Notes under the pieces: generated by a model
Seen by the model: only the letters and a program-made list of their open reading frames with translations
What the model was told of the DNA's origin: nothing
Database searches by the model: none
Position numbers and translations under genes: made by a program
From: Nocardioides marmoribigeumensis
Lineage (GTDB): Bacteria > Actinomycetota > Actinomycetes > Propionibacteriales > Nocardioidaceae
Length of the DNA: 64,000 nucleotides
Reading direction: 5' to 3'
Assembly (NCBI RefSeq): GCF_031458325.1
Contig: NZ_JAVDYG010000001.1
Span: 62,001-126,000 of the forward strand
Part shown: in pieces, positions 26,216-35,404 of the stretch
Layout of the letters: each line of letters opens with the position of its first letter
Position numbering within the stretch: position 1 is the stretch's first letter

Positions 26216-26982
26216 CGCTCGTCCATGGTGGAGACGTCGTCCGGACCGCCCTGCCGGCGTACGACGCCCGGCGCGAGGCCGCCCGAGCGGCGGACGTGCT
26301 CGCCGATCCGGGTCTGCACCAGGGCACGTGCCTCGGCGACGAGCCGCCGGCCGAACTCGTCGCGGCCCAGGTCGAGCGCCGTCTCGGCGGTGACCAGGCG
26401 CTGCGCGAGGGTGTCGGCCAGCTCCCAGCCGATCGCCGCCTCCGAGGTGCCGGCCGACCCGACCTCGGGGGCGGGGTCGCGCTCGACGGAGGTCACGTCG
26501 ACGAGGGTGACCAGGAAGCGGTTGCCCGAGCGCCGGTAGCCGTCGATGCGCACCAGGCGCCGTCCCCGTGAGGAGGGGCAGCTGACCACCCGGCTCGGCC
26601 CCAGCGGGCCGGCAGGCCCGGAGGAGGACCTCTGCGGGCCGCGGCCCTCGCGCCGGATCGTCTCGGCCATGGCGGGGGCGTAGGTCGCGAGCAGCTCGGT
26701 CAGGTCGCCGCGCACGCTGAGCGGGCCGCGGGCGCGCCGGTCGCGCAGCAGGGCCGGGCGCGGGGCCTCGGCGGTCACTGCGGCCGCGGCGCTCCCCTCG
26801 CCGTCGTGGCCCGCGACGCCCTCGCGGAGCAGCTGGAGCAGCTCGCGAGCGGCGTCGTTCATCAGGGCGGTCGTCCCGTGCCCGTCGAGGTCGACCAGAC
26901 CCACCCTGGAGTCGCCGACGACGTCGGTCCAGGTCAGCGGCCGTCCCGCGTCGTGCGCGGGGACGCCGACGTCCTCACTCAT
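26212..26982 (-). CDS. PAS-like protein with degenerate kinase helix, paralogue of 24891-25523
   Basis: A 256-residue protein. The N-terminal half is PAS-like but weak (VGLVDLDGHGTTALMNDAARELL, later FLVTLVDVTSVERDP). Residues 185-235 hold the dimerisation-type helices ELADTLAQRLVTAETALDLG, where the His of E-L-H-D is Ala189. The TAETALDLGR...LVAEA segment is nearly identical to the one in the second copy, so the two genes are duplicates. There is no ATPase domain. The start ATG at 26982 is used. A divergent 360-base region with the DAHP synthase leader lies upstream. Confidence 0.72.
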   Translation of the reverse strand: MSEDVGVPAHDAGRPLTWTDVVGDSRVGLVDLDGHGTTALMNDAARELLQLLREGVAGHDGEGSAAAAVTAEAPRPALLRDRRARGPLSVRGDLTELLATYAPAMAETIRREGRGPQRSSSGPAGPLGPSRVVSCPSSRGRRLVRIDGYRRSGNRFLVTLVDVTSVERDPAPEVGSAGTSEAAIGWELADTLAQRLVTAETALDLGRDEFGRRLVAEARALVQTRIGEHVRRSGGLAPGVVRRQGGPDDVSTMDER

Positions 26983-27336
26983 CGCCCACACCCCTGGGGC
27001 GGTCCCCGCTGGTCACTGCACTCCCCCTCCGGCCGGCTCCGAGCGCCGGACGTCGTTGCGGTCTGTCGTCCCGTCGACCCCGGTCGGACCCCACCGTCCG
27101 GGTGACGTCCCGGCTGAGCGGGGGCACAAGGGCCAGGACATCTGTCAGCAAGTCAACGACTTCCACGGCAAAATGTCACGAGGGGACACCTGTTCCCTGT
27201 GTGCGATCGTCCACACCCCACTGATTCCGTCGTCTCCCGTGTCGCCTGCGTCACGGCGGCCCCAGCCGACCCAGCCGACCCAGCACCGGGCCGCGCCGCA
27301 TCGTGGACGGGCGACCGGCCGGCGTCACCGTGTGGC
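26983..27336. other. Intergenic region between divergent PAS-like gene and aromatic leader
   Basis: About 350 bases without a convincing gene. Part of it (about 27140-27230) is richer in A and T than the surroundings and probably holds the promoter of the minus-strand PAS/receiver unit, but I cannot fix a clear -10/-35 pair. Bases 27259-27285 contain a short direct repeat (CAGCCGACC twice, then CAGCACCGG). Confidence 0.4.
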
Positions 27337-27342
27337 TAGCCT
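27337..27342 (+). promoter_or_regulatory. -10 element of the DAHP synthase leader
   Basis: TAGCCT fits the actinobacterial TANNNT -10. It ends six bases before the GTG of the leader peptide, so transcription should start at or beside the start codon and the leader peptide would be read from a leaderless mRNA. The -35 is weak (GACCGG at 27313-27318). Confidence 0.5.
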
Positions 27343-27348
27343 CGGCTC

Positions 27349-27411
27349 GTGCACGCCTGGACCTATTCCTTCGCCACCTGCCCGGGGCTCCCGAGCAGCC
27401 GGCAACGGTAG
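27349..27411 (+). CDS. Aromatic leader peptide of the DAHP synthase attenuator
   Basis: A 20-codon frame from a GTG with a TAG stop, reading MHAWTYSFATCPGLPSSRQR. Trp4, Tyr6 and Phe8 stand close together, i.e. all three end products of the pathway whose first enzyme is encoded next. Tyr uses TAT, rare in this GC-rich DNA. The stop lies 27 bases before a perfect terminator hairpin. This is the layout of ribosome-mediated attenuation: scarcity of charged aromatic tRNA would stall ribosomes on codons 4-8 and favour read-through. No ribosome site is visible, consistent with a leaderless transcript. Confidence 0.7.
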   Translation: MHAWTYSFATCPGLPSSRQR

Positions 27412-27438
27412 GTCACTGCCTGCGCCGCGCCGCCCACC

Positions 27439-27466
27439 AACGCCCCTGGTTCCCGCAGGGGCGTTT
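27439..27466 (+). terminator. Attenuator terminator ahead of the DAHP synthase gene
   Basis: AACGCCCCTG (27439-27448) and CAGGGGCGTT (27456-27465) form a perfect 10-base stem with a 7-base loop, followed by T then CGCATG. The rival pairing CCGGGGC (27382-27388, inside the leader peptide) with GCCCCTGG (27442-27449) would break this stem and can serve as antiterminator. It lies 60 bases before the enzyme start. Confidence 0.75.
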
Positions 27467-27525
27467 CGCATGTCGCCGGTTGCGCGGACCCTGCCAGGAC
27501 CGGGGCCTACCCACAGGAGGAACCC

Positions 27526-28569
27526 ATGGTCGTCGTCATGACGCCCGACGCCACCGACGAGGACGTCCAGCGCGTCGTCGACAAGGTCACAGCCGTCGGC
27601 GGTGAGGCCTTCGTCAGCAAGGGCCTGACGCGCACGATCATCGGCCTGGTCGGCGACATCGACTCCTTCCACGGCCTCAACCTGCGCACGCTGCCCGGGG
27701 TCGGGGACGTGCAGCGCATCTCCGACCCGTTCAAGCTGGTCAGCCGCCAGCACCACCCCGAGCGCAGCACCGTCTGGGTCGGCGCCCCGGGGCAGCAGGT
27801 CCCGATCGGGCCCGACACGTTCACCTTCATCGCCGGCCCGTGCGCCGTCGAGTCGGCCCAGCAGACCCTCGAGGCGGTCGAGATGGCCCGCGCCGCGGGT
27901 GCGGTGATGATGCGCGGCGGGGCCTACAAGCCCCGCACCTCGCCATACGCCTTCCAGGGCCTGGGGGTGAAGGGCCTGGAGATCCTCGCGTCGGTCCGCG
28001 AGGCCACCGGGATGCCCGTGGTCACCGAGGTGGTCGACGCCCGCGACGTCGCCGTCGTCGCCGAGCACGCCGACATGCTGCAGATCGGCACGCGCAACAT
28101 GGCCAACTTCGGGCTGCTGCAGGCGGTCGGGCAGGCCGGCAAGCCGGTCCTCCTCAAGCGCGGCATGACCGCGACGATCGAGGAGTGGCTGATGGCGGCG
28201 GAGTACATCGCCCAGCGCGGCAACCTCGACGTCGTCCTCTGCGAGCGCGGCATCCGCACCTTCGAGCCCGCGACCCGCAACACCCTCGACATCAGCGCGG
28301 TCCCGATCGTGCAGTCCAAGAGCCACCTGCCGGTGATCGTCGACCCGTCCCACGCCGCCGGTGTCAAGGACCTGGTCGTCCCCCTGTCGCGGGCCGCGAT
28401 CGCGGTCGGGGCCGACGGCGTGATCGTCGACGTCCACCCCCACCCGGAGGAGGCGCTGTGCGACGGGCCCCAGGCGCTCCTCGGCGCCGACCTGCGCAGC
28501 CTCGCCCAGGCGGTCCGTCAGCTCCCCCCGACGGTGGGTCGCGTCGACGCCGGGACCGCCCGCCGTTAG
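27526..28569 (+). CDS. aroF: 3-deoxy-7-phosphoheptulonate synthase, type I (AroA-I-beta)
   Basis: A 347-residue DAHP synthase: phosphoenolpyruvate plus erythrose-4-phosphate gives DAHP, the entry step to Phe, Tyr and Trp. Residues 1-70 are the ferredoxin-like/ACT-type regulatory domain of the I-beta group (MTPDATDEDVQRVVDKVTAVGGEAF). The barrel has IAGPCAVES, RGGAYKPRTSPYAFQG, IGTRNMANFGLL, LLKRGM, LCERGIRTFE and the metal/substrate-binding IVDPSHAAG and VDVHPHPEEALCDG. The N-terminal domain suggests allosteric control by aromatic amino acids. It follows the attenuator; AGGAGG precedes the ATG. A second, unrelated DAHP synthase lies at 31072-32427. Confidence 0.92.
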   Translation: MVVVMTPDATDEDVQRVVDKVTAVGGEAFVSKGLTRTIIGLVGDIDSFHGLNLRTLPGVGDVQRISDPFKLVSRQHHPERSTVWVGAPGQQVPIGPDTFTFIAGPCAVESAQQTLEAVEMARAAGAVMMRGGAYKPRTSPYAFQGLGVKGLEILASVREATGMPVVTEVVDARDVAVVAEHADMLQIGTRNMANFGLLQAVGQAGKPVLLKRGMTATIEEWLMAAEYIAQRGNLDVVLCERGIRTFEPATRNTLDISAVPIVQSKSHLPVIVDPSHAAGVKDLVVPLSRAAIAVGADGVIVDVHPHPEEALCDGPQALLGADLRSLAQAVRQLPPTVGRVDAGTARR

Positions 28570-28623
28570 CCGCCCGCCCGCCCTCCAGCTGTAGATCGGG
28601 GGGCGCGTGGGCACCCTGCGCCC

Positions 28624-29241
28624 ATGAGGCTTCCCAAGCTGTACGCCGACGACCAGGTCCGCGCCGGCCGCCAGATCGCCGGCGACGTCCTGCTGGTGGT
28701 CTGGGTGGTCACGTGGTGGCGCATCGCGCAGTCGGTGCACGACGCGACCCTCCAGCTGGCCGGGCCCGGCCGCCAGATGCGCGAGTCCGGCACCGGTCTG
28801 GCCGGCAGGATGCGCGACGCCGCGTCGGCCGTCGACGGGACGCCCTTGATCGGCGACAAGCTGCGGGCGCCGTTCGACGGGGCGGGTTCGGCGGCCGACC
28901 AGCTGGCGCGGGCGGGCACGGCCCAGGTCCACGCGGTGCAGGACCTCGCCTTCTGGCTGCAGCTGGCGGTGGCGCTGGTCCCGATCCTGCTGGCCTGCGC
29001 GTTCTACCTGCCCCTCCGGGTCCGGTTCGTACGACGAGCAGGTGCGGCCCAGCGCTTCGTCGACGCGGCCGAGGACCTCGACCTGTTCGCGCTGCGCGCC
29101 CTCGCCAAGCAGCCCATGCACCGGCTGGCGCGGATCAGCGACGACCCGGCCGGGGCGTGGCGCCGTCGTGACGAGGCCGTCGTACGACGACTGGCGGAGC
29201 TCGAGCTGAGGACGGTCGGCCTGAAGCCACCACCCGCGTGA
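28624..29241 (+). CDS. Hypothetical membrane protein
   Basis: A 205-residue protein not assigned to a named family. There are two transmembrane helices, at about 18-35 (IAGDVLLVVWVVTWWRI) and 118-140 (FWLQLAVALVPILLACAFYLPL). The loop between them (about 35-115) is helical and Ala/Gly-rich (AGRMRDAASAVDGTPLIGDKLRAPF), probably extracytoplasmic. The last 60 residues are charged and cytoplasmic. It starts 54 bases after the DAHP synthase stop on the same strand. A perfect GTCGTACGAC palindrome falls within its C-terminal codons. Confidence 0.65.
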   Translation: MRLPKLYADDQVRAGRQIAGDVLLVVWVVTWWRIAQSVHDATLQLAGPGRQMRESGTGLAGRMRDAASAVDGTPLIGDKLRAPFDGAGSAADQLARAGTAQVHAVQDLAFWLQLAVALVPILLACAFYLPLRVRFVRRAGAAQRFVDAAEDLDLFALRALAKQPMHRLARISDDPAGAWRRRDEAVVRRLAELELRTVGLKPPPA

Positions 29242-29256
29242 GGGCATGATCACCGC

Positions 29257-30312
29257 ATGCGCCTCCTCCTCGGGATCCTGGTCTGCTGCGGCCTCGTCGC
29301 GTGCGGGAGCGAGGAGCCGCCGGCCCGCGCCGAGCTGGGCGACCCCGTCGCCCTCTCGGCCGATGTGCGGCTCCTGTGGGAGTCGCCCCACCGGGTCTTC
29401 GCCGAGCACCGGACGGCCGACGGGTGGTCGGACCCGGAGGTCGTGCTCGACGACGGCAGTCGCGAGTGCGGCAAGGTGCGTTCGGTCGGGACCGGGTCGG
29501 TCGTGGCGGCGACCTTGCTGTGCGACGAGCACTACGCCGAGGACCAGGCGCCGACCGCCAGCGTCGCGCTGCTCTACGACGGGTCCGAGTGGCACCACCA
29601 TGACCTGCGGGGCGAGGCCTACCTCGCCCCCGGCCTCTCGCCGGACGGGTCGCACGCCGTGTGGGTCCAGGACGACGAGCTGCTGACCTGGTCGGGCGGC
29701 GACTTCGGCACGCGCGCCCTCCCCGACGAGCCGACCCAGGTGGTCACGGTCGAGGACGACGGCGGGCTCGTGCTGGTCTCCCCCGGGCACGCCGAGGGCC
29801 GCTGCACCGTGGAGCTCACCACCGAGGGGGCCCGCGCGACCGTCCCGGTCGCGGACGCCGACCTCCTGCTGTGCGACGAGGTGGGCCTCTCGCTCGAGTC
29901 CCCGACCGAGCTCCAGGGCGACGTCTCCGGCCAGCCCGGCACGGAGTTCGTCGTACGACGGCAGGGAGGCACGTGGACCCTGGCGGCTCCCCCGCCGGTC
30001 ACCGCGCCGGGGCTCGAGGTCTACCCCGACGACCCGTCCCGCGCGGTGTGGAACCAGGTCACCGAGAACACCGGCGGCGACCTGGTCGCCGTCGGGTCCC
30101 CGGACCGGCAGCACGTGACGGCGCAGCGCTACGACCCGTCCCGACAGCGCTGGACCCGACCGGAGGTCGTGCACGACGCGGGCGCCCCGGTCTGCCGGCG
30201 GGACGACCTCGACTCGGGGATCGTGCAGGGCGCCTCGTTCGAGCTGCGCGTGTTCTGCGACGGGAAGCCGGTCGTGCTGCGCAGCCGCACGGGCGAGTCC
30301 TGGACCAGCTGA
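29257..30312 (+). CDS. Hypothetical lipoprotein
   Basis: A 351-residue exported lipoprotein: the signal peptide MRLLLGILVCCGLVACGS has a lipobox LVAC with Cys16 as lipidation site. The mature part is rich in short beta-strand units with recurring Gly-Ser/Trp turns (LSPDGSHAVWVQDDELLTWSGGDF, TVEDDGGLVLVSPGHAEG), suggestive of a WD40/TolB-like beta-propeller fold. Function is unknown. It follows the membrane protein by 15 bases and probably shares its transcript. Confidence 0.72.
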   Translation: MRLLLGILVCCGLVACGSEEPPARAELGDPVALSADVRLLWESPHRVFAEHRTADGWSDPEVVLDDGSRECGKVRSVGTGSVVAATLLCDEHYAEDQAPTASVALLYDGSEWHHHDLRGEAYLAPGLSPDGSHAVWVQDDELLTWSGGDFGTRALPDEPTQVVTVEDDGGLVLVSPGHAEGRCTVELTTEGARATVPVADADLLLCDEVGLSLESPTELQGDVSGQPGTEFVVRRQGGTWTLAAPPPVTAPGLEVYPDDPSRAVWNQVTENTGGDLVAVGSPDRQHVTAQRYDPSRQRWTRPEVVHDAGAPVCRRDDLDSGIVQGASFELRVFCDGKPVVLRSRTGESWTS

Positions 30313-30359
30313 GTCGTCGTGCTCATGCGCGGTCGCCCGGCCCCGGCCGACACTGAGGC

Positions 30360-31071
30360 ATGGCCGTCCCCCTCGCCACGCGCTTCGAGGCCTTCACCCC
30401 CGAGCACCTCGGGCTGGTCGTCGGCTTCCTGGTCGGCTGCGTGGTCCTCGCCGTCGTGGGTCGCGCGCATCGCGGCACCCCTGCCGAGCTGCGCTTCCGG
30501 CGTACCTTCGCCCTGGTCGTCCCCTGCTTCACGGTGCCGATGCAGGTGCTGCAGCTGCTGCCCGGCGACTTCGACCTGGGCACGTCCCTTCCGCTGCAGC
30601 TGTGCGACCTCGCCTGGATGGCGGCGATCGTCGCGCTGTGGACGCGTCACTGGGCGGCGACCGCGCTGGTCTACTTCTGGGGCCTGACCCTGACGGTGCA
30701 GGGCATCGTCACGCCGTCGCTGGGCGAGGTCTTCCCGGACCCGCGCTACTTCATGTTCTGGGGCATGCACCTCGCGACCGTGTGGGCGGCGGTCTACCTG
30801 ACCTTCGGCCTGGGCGTGCGGGTCGACTGGCGCAGCTACCGCCTCGCGGTGGGCGTCACCCTGGTCTGGGCCGTGGGCGTCATCGCGTTCAACGCCGCGA
30901 CCGGCACCAACTACGGCTACCTCAACCGCAAGCCGGCGGTCGGCAGCCTCCTCGACCTGCTCGGCCCGTGGCCGGGGTACGTCGTCGCGGAGGTCTGCGT
31001 CGTCGCAGCCGTCTGGGCGCTGATGACCTTGCCGTGGGTCCGGGCCGAGCGCGCCGACCGGCCCGCGGCCC

Positions 31072-31100
<29 letters not shown>
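30360..31100 (+). CDS. TIGR02206 / YwaF family membrane protein
   Basis: A 246-residue integral membrane protein with seven hydrophobic segments. The family pattern is visible: FTPEHLGLVVGF near the N-terminus, LPLQLCDLAWMAAIVAL in helix 3, VYFWGLTLTVQGIVTPSLGEVFPDPRYFMFWGMHLATVWAAVYL, and GTNYGYLNRKPAVGSLLDLLGPWPGYVVAE near the C-terminus. The family is widespread in Gram-positive bacteria and of unknown function. The gene ends inside the convergent class II DAHP synthase gene (29-base tail overlap). Confidence 0.85.
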
Positions 31101-32427
<1,327 letters not shown>

Positions 32428-32461
32428 CAGCGTACTTCGGGGCAAAGGGCGCGTGGACATG

Positions 32462-32491
32462 GGGACATTTCCGGCACGGGTCACGTAGATT
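32462..32491 (+). promoter_or_regulatory. Promoter of the 32500 gene
   Basis: GGGACA (32462-32467), an 18-base spacer and TAGATT (32486-32491) precede the ATG at 32500 by eight bases, so the transcript would be leaderless or nearly so. Confidence 0.45.
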
Positions 32492-32499
32492 ACGGCCGC

Positions 32500-32982
32500 A
32501 TGGGGTTGCTGGAGCGCTTCCGCGCCACGGGGGACGAGCAGATCGAGCAGGTCGACTGGACACCGCCGGCGTACGGCGCGTGCCAGTGCGACGGGCACGT
32601 CGAGGACGTCCTGGAGCTGCGCATCCCCCTCGCCGACGGCACCGGTGACGTGGCCGTCTGGGCCCTGCTCACCTCCGGCGCGCTGGCCACCGTGCCGGTC
32701 GAGCCCGACCTCCAGCAGCTCAGCGACGGCCTCACCCCCCAGGGTCGCGGGCCGTTCCAGTGGCTGCTCACCGCCGGTGAGCGGCTGATGCCCTTCATCG
32801 CCGAGGGCGCGACCAGCAAGCTCGAGGACGCGCTGTTCGTCCAGGAGGGCGTCGAGCGCGCGATGTGGCAGCACCGCCGCAAGGAGCTCGCCGTCGGCGC
32901 GCCCCGGATGTGCATCAACGGGGTCCAGTGCGCCGTCGTCATGGCGCTGATGAACCTTCGTGCTGCCCACCCGCCGGCCTGA
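32500..32982 (+). CDS. Hypothetical protein
   Basis: A 160-residue cytoplasmic protein (starts MGLLERFRATGDEQIEQVDW) with mixed strands and helices and no membrane segment. A cluster of cysteines at the start (YGACQCDGHVED) and one near the end (MCINGVQCAVVM) might bind a metal or be oxidised. It is acidic overall. I do not recognise its family, although its GC content and codon use fit the host. It is divergent from class II DAHP synthase; the next gene overlaps or follows it closely. Confidence 0.6.
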   Translation: MGLLERFRATGDEQIEQVDWTPPAYGACQCDGHVEDVLELRIPLADGTGDVAVWALLTSGALATVPVEPDLQQLSDGLTPQGRGPFQWLLTAGERLMPFIAEGATSKLEDALFVQEGVERAMWQHRRKELAVGAPRMCINGVQCAVVMALMNLRAAHPPA

Positions 32983-32998
32983 AGAACGCCTCCAGCAG

Positions 32999-34252
32999 AT
33001 GCCTCGAGCAGTCGAGCACGAGATTCGACGTGGCATGGGCCCGGCGGGGGCGAGAGCGTGGCGTTCGGACGACCCCGAATCTTCAAGGCGCGCATCCTCT
33101 GCAAACAAGCCCTGGTATTACCTGTCCGTCGCCGCTATCAGCCTGGCCCTCGGCCTTCTTTTCAGCCGGATCCCCTTCAACGCCTTTGATCTGCAGATCT
33201 ATTGGCGGGTCGGAGAGGTCTTCCGTCACGGACCAAACGAAATCTACTCTTTCAGCTATTACGGCCTCGGGCTGACCTATCCCCCATTCGCCGCATTGGT
33301 CTTCGCAGGCCTTTCCTACATTCCTTTCGCCGTCGTGACGGTCGCGGCGAAAGTCGTCCAATTTGCGCTATTGGCTGCATGCCTGCACATCTGCGTCCGA
33401 GCGACCAGTTGGTCGGTGTGGTGGGTACTTCCGCTCACTCTGGCGGCATCAGCACTCGAACCCATCTACTCCGGCATCATCCTTGGCCAGATCAATCTGC
33501 TCCTCCTGGTCCTGATCCTCTGGGACTTGACCCGCCCCAAGGAAACAGCGTGGGCAGGGATTCTTCTGGGATTAGCAATTGGCATCAAGTTGACGCCCGC
33601 CATCTTCCTGTTGTACCTCGTCGCCCACCGCGACTACCGCACGGCGATGCGCGCCCTGCTCACCTTCGCGACGACCGTTGTCATCGGATTCGTCGTCGCG
33701 CCAGGACCAGCAAACGCGTATTGGACCAAGTACTTGTTCGACACGGAGAGAATCGGTCCCTCCAAAGACACCGACAACCAGTCCATCCGGGGGATGCTCG
33801 ACCGTCTGGAAGTCGCACATGCCGGGTTGATCTGGGTTCTGGCATGCGGCGCGCTGTGTGCGCTGTACCTCTGGTGGAGCCAAAGGCCGCGACAACGCGC
33901 AGACATGCTCCTCGAGATCTCCGGCGTCGGTCTCCTCGGCTGCCTCGTGTCTCCACTTAGCTGGAGTCACCATTGGGCCTGGATCGTCCCTGCAGCGGTG
34001 GCCTTCGTGGGCTCGCCGCAATCTCGCGAATCGCAGGTACGTCGCCTGGCCATCGCGAGCGCGGCTTGGCTCCTGTTCCTGCTGCCAGTCGCAAGGTACC
34101 GCGCACACATGCCGCAAGACGTGCCAGTGGCGTGGCTGGTCCTGATGGAGAACCTTTACGTGCTGGGGACTTTGATCGCGGTGACCGTATGGGGCGTCAT
34201 GCGGACGCTGCGACGTCGGCACTGGCTCGCCACGCAAAGGCGAGTCAACTGA
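32999..34252 (+). CDS. GT87 (DUF2029) family polyprenol-linked mannosyltransferase-like protein
   Basis: A membrane glycosyltransferase of about 417 residues with 9-11 hydrophobic helices. The first loop carries FNAFDLQIYWRVGEVFRHGPNEIYSF; the Asp in this loop is the catalytic-type residue of the GT-C fold. The segment YGLGLTYPPFAALVF and later LLGLAIGIKLTPAIFLLYLV are the usual GT87 motifs (compare mycobacterial PimE). It should add mannose or arabinose from a polyprenyl phosphate donor at the outer membrane face. The start is uncertain: ATG 32999, GTG 32960 or ATG 33035. Base composition drops to about 55-60% GC, well below its neighbours, which suggests acquisition by transfer. Confidence 0.75.
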   Translation: MPRAVEHEIRRGMGPAGARAWRSDDPESSRRASSANKPWYYLSVAAISLALGLLFSRIPFNAFDLQIYWRVGEVFRHGPNEIYSFSYYGLGLTYPPFAALVFAGLSYIPFAVVTVAAKVVQFALLAACLHICVRATSWSVWWVLPLTLAASALEPIYSGIILGQINLLLLVLILWDLTRPKETAWAGILLGLAIGIKLTPAIFLLYLVAHRDYRTAMRALLTFATTVVIGFVVAPGPANAYWTKYLFDTERIGPSKDTDNQSIRGMLDRLEVAHAGLIWVLACGALCALYLWWSQRPRQRADMLLEISGVGLLGCLVSPLSWSHHWAWIVPAAVAFVGSPQSRESQVRRLAIASAAWLLFLLPVARYRAHMPQDVPVAWLVLMENLYVLGTLIAVTVWGVMRTLRRRHWLATQRRVN

Positions 34253-34300
34253 CCTGCCGAGGTCGCGTCGACCAGACGTCGGCGAGATCCGCCAGCGGGA

Positions 34301-35329
34301 TCAGCCGAAGAACACCTCGGCCTCGGCGTACTCCTCCGGCGAGACGACCTTGAGCTCGCCGGTGCCCTCGATCAGCGGGACGCGCACGATGTCCTTGCCG
34401 CGCAGCGCGACCATCGTGCCGAAGTCCTTCTCGGCGACCGCCGTGATCGCGTGGAGCCCGAAGCGGGTGGCCAGCCAGCGGTCGAACGCCGTCGGGGTGC
34501 CGCCCCGCTGGACGTGACCGAGCACGACCGCGCGGGCCTCCTTGCCGGTGCGCTGCTCGATCTCGCTGGCCAGTCGGTCGCCGATGCCGCCGAGTCGCAC
34601 GTGGCCGAAGGCGTCGGTCTCGCCGCTCTGCAGGGTCATGTCGCCGCCGTCGACGGGGACCGCGCCCTCGGAGACGACCACGATCGGGGCGTAGGACTTC
34701 TTGAAGCGCTCCTCGACGTAGGCGCAGACCTTGTCGATGTCGAAGGGCTTCTCGGGGATCAGCACGATGTTGGCGCCGCCGGCCATGCCGGCGTGCAGGG
34801 CGATCCAGCCGGCGTGGCGGCCCATCACCTCGACGACCAGGACGCGGTGGTGGGACTCGGCGGTGGTGTGGAGGCGGTCGATCGCCTCCATCGCGATGTT
34901 GACCGCGGTGTCGAAGCCGAAGGTGAAGTCGGTGCCCGACAGGTCGTTGTCGATCGTCTTGGGGACGCCGACGACGTTGACGCCGAGGTCGGAGAGCTTG
35001 GTGGCGACGCCGAGGGTGTCCTCGCCGCCGATCGCCACGAGCGCGTCGACGTGGTTGTCGGCGAGGTTCTGCTTGATCCGCTCGACCCCGCCCTCGACCT
35101 TGAACGGGTTGGTCCGCGAGGAGCCGAGCACCGTGCCGCCGCGCGGCAGGATCCCGCGGACCTCGGCCACGCCGAGGGGGCAGGTGACGTTCTCGAGCGG
35201 ACCGCGCCACCCGTCGCGGAACCCGACGAAGTCGAAGTCGTAGACCTCGACGCCCTTGCGGACCACGGCGCGGATGACGGCGTTGAGGCCGGGGCAGTCC
35301 CCGCCTCCGGTGAGTACTCCAACTCGCAT
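34301..35329 (-). CDS. pfkA: 6-phosphofructokinase, PPi-dependent type by its active-site residues
   Basis: A 342-residue PfkA-family enzyme that phosphorylates fructose-6-phosphate. The N-terminal glycine loop is MRVGVLTGGGDCPGLNAVIR. GGEDT stands at 101-105 and PKTIDND at 123-129. In this family Gly104 with Gly124 marks ATP use, while Asp104 with Lys124 marks pyrophosphate use; this protein has Asp104 and Lys124. Substrate segments MGRHAGWIALHAG and LGHVQRGGTPTAFDRWLATRFG are intact. A PPi enzyme is reversible and could serve both glycolysis and gluconeogenesis. It is divergent from glycerol kinase. Confidence 0.9.
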   Translation of the reverse strand: MRVGVLTGGGDCPGLNAVIRAVVRKGVEVYDFDFVGFRDGWRGPLENVTCPLGVAEVRGILPRGGTVLGSSRTNPFKVEGGVERIKQNLADNHVDALVAIGGEDTLGVATKLSDLGVNVVGVPKTIDNDLSGTDFTFGFDTAVNIAMEAIDRLHTTAESHHRVLVVEVMGRHAGWIALHAGMAGGANIVLIPEKPFDIDKVCAYVEERFKKSYAPIVVVSEGAVPVDGGDMTLQSGETDAFGHVRLGGIGDRLASEIEQRTGKEARAVVLGHVQRGGTPTAFDRWLATRFGLHAITAVAEKDFGTMVALRGKDIVRVPLIEGTGELKVVSPEEYAEAEVFFG

Positions 35330-35391
35330 GTGGCTCACCGTAGACCCCGGAGGTTGGAACGATCCAGCCCAACCGGGCGGTAACTCTTCAC

Positions 35392-35397
35392 TAGGGT
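35392..35397 (+). promoter_or_regulatory. -10 element of glpK
   Basis: TAGGGT, identical to the -10 of both recA promoters, ends seven bases before the glpK ATG, giving a predicted leaderless transcript. No clear -35 is seen. Confidence 0.45.
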
Positions 35398-35404
35398 CGC
35401 GCCC

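Noticed and set aside
27325-30174. Minus-strand open frame of 949 codons across the DAHP synthase region
   Set aside because: Shadow of the plus-strand DAHP synthase, membrane protein and lipoprotein genes, each with clear family or signal features.
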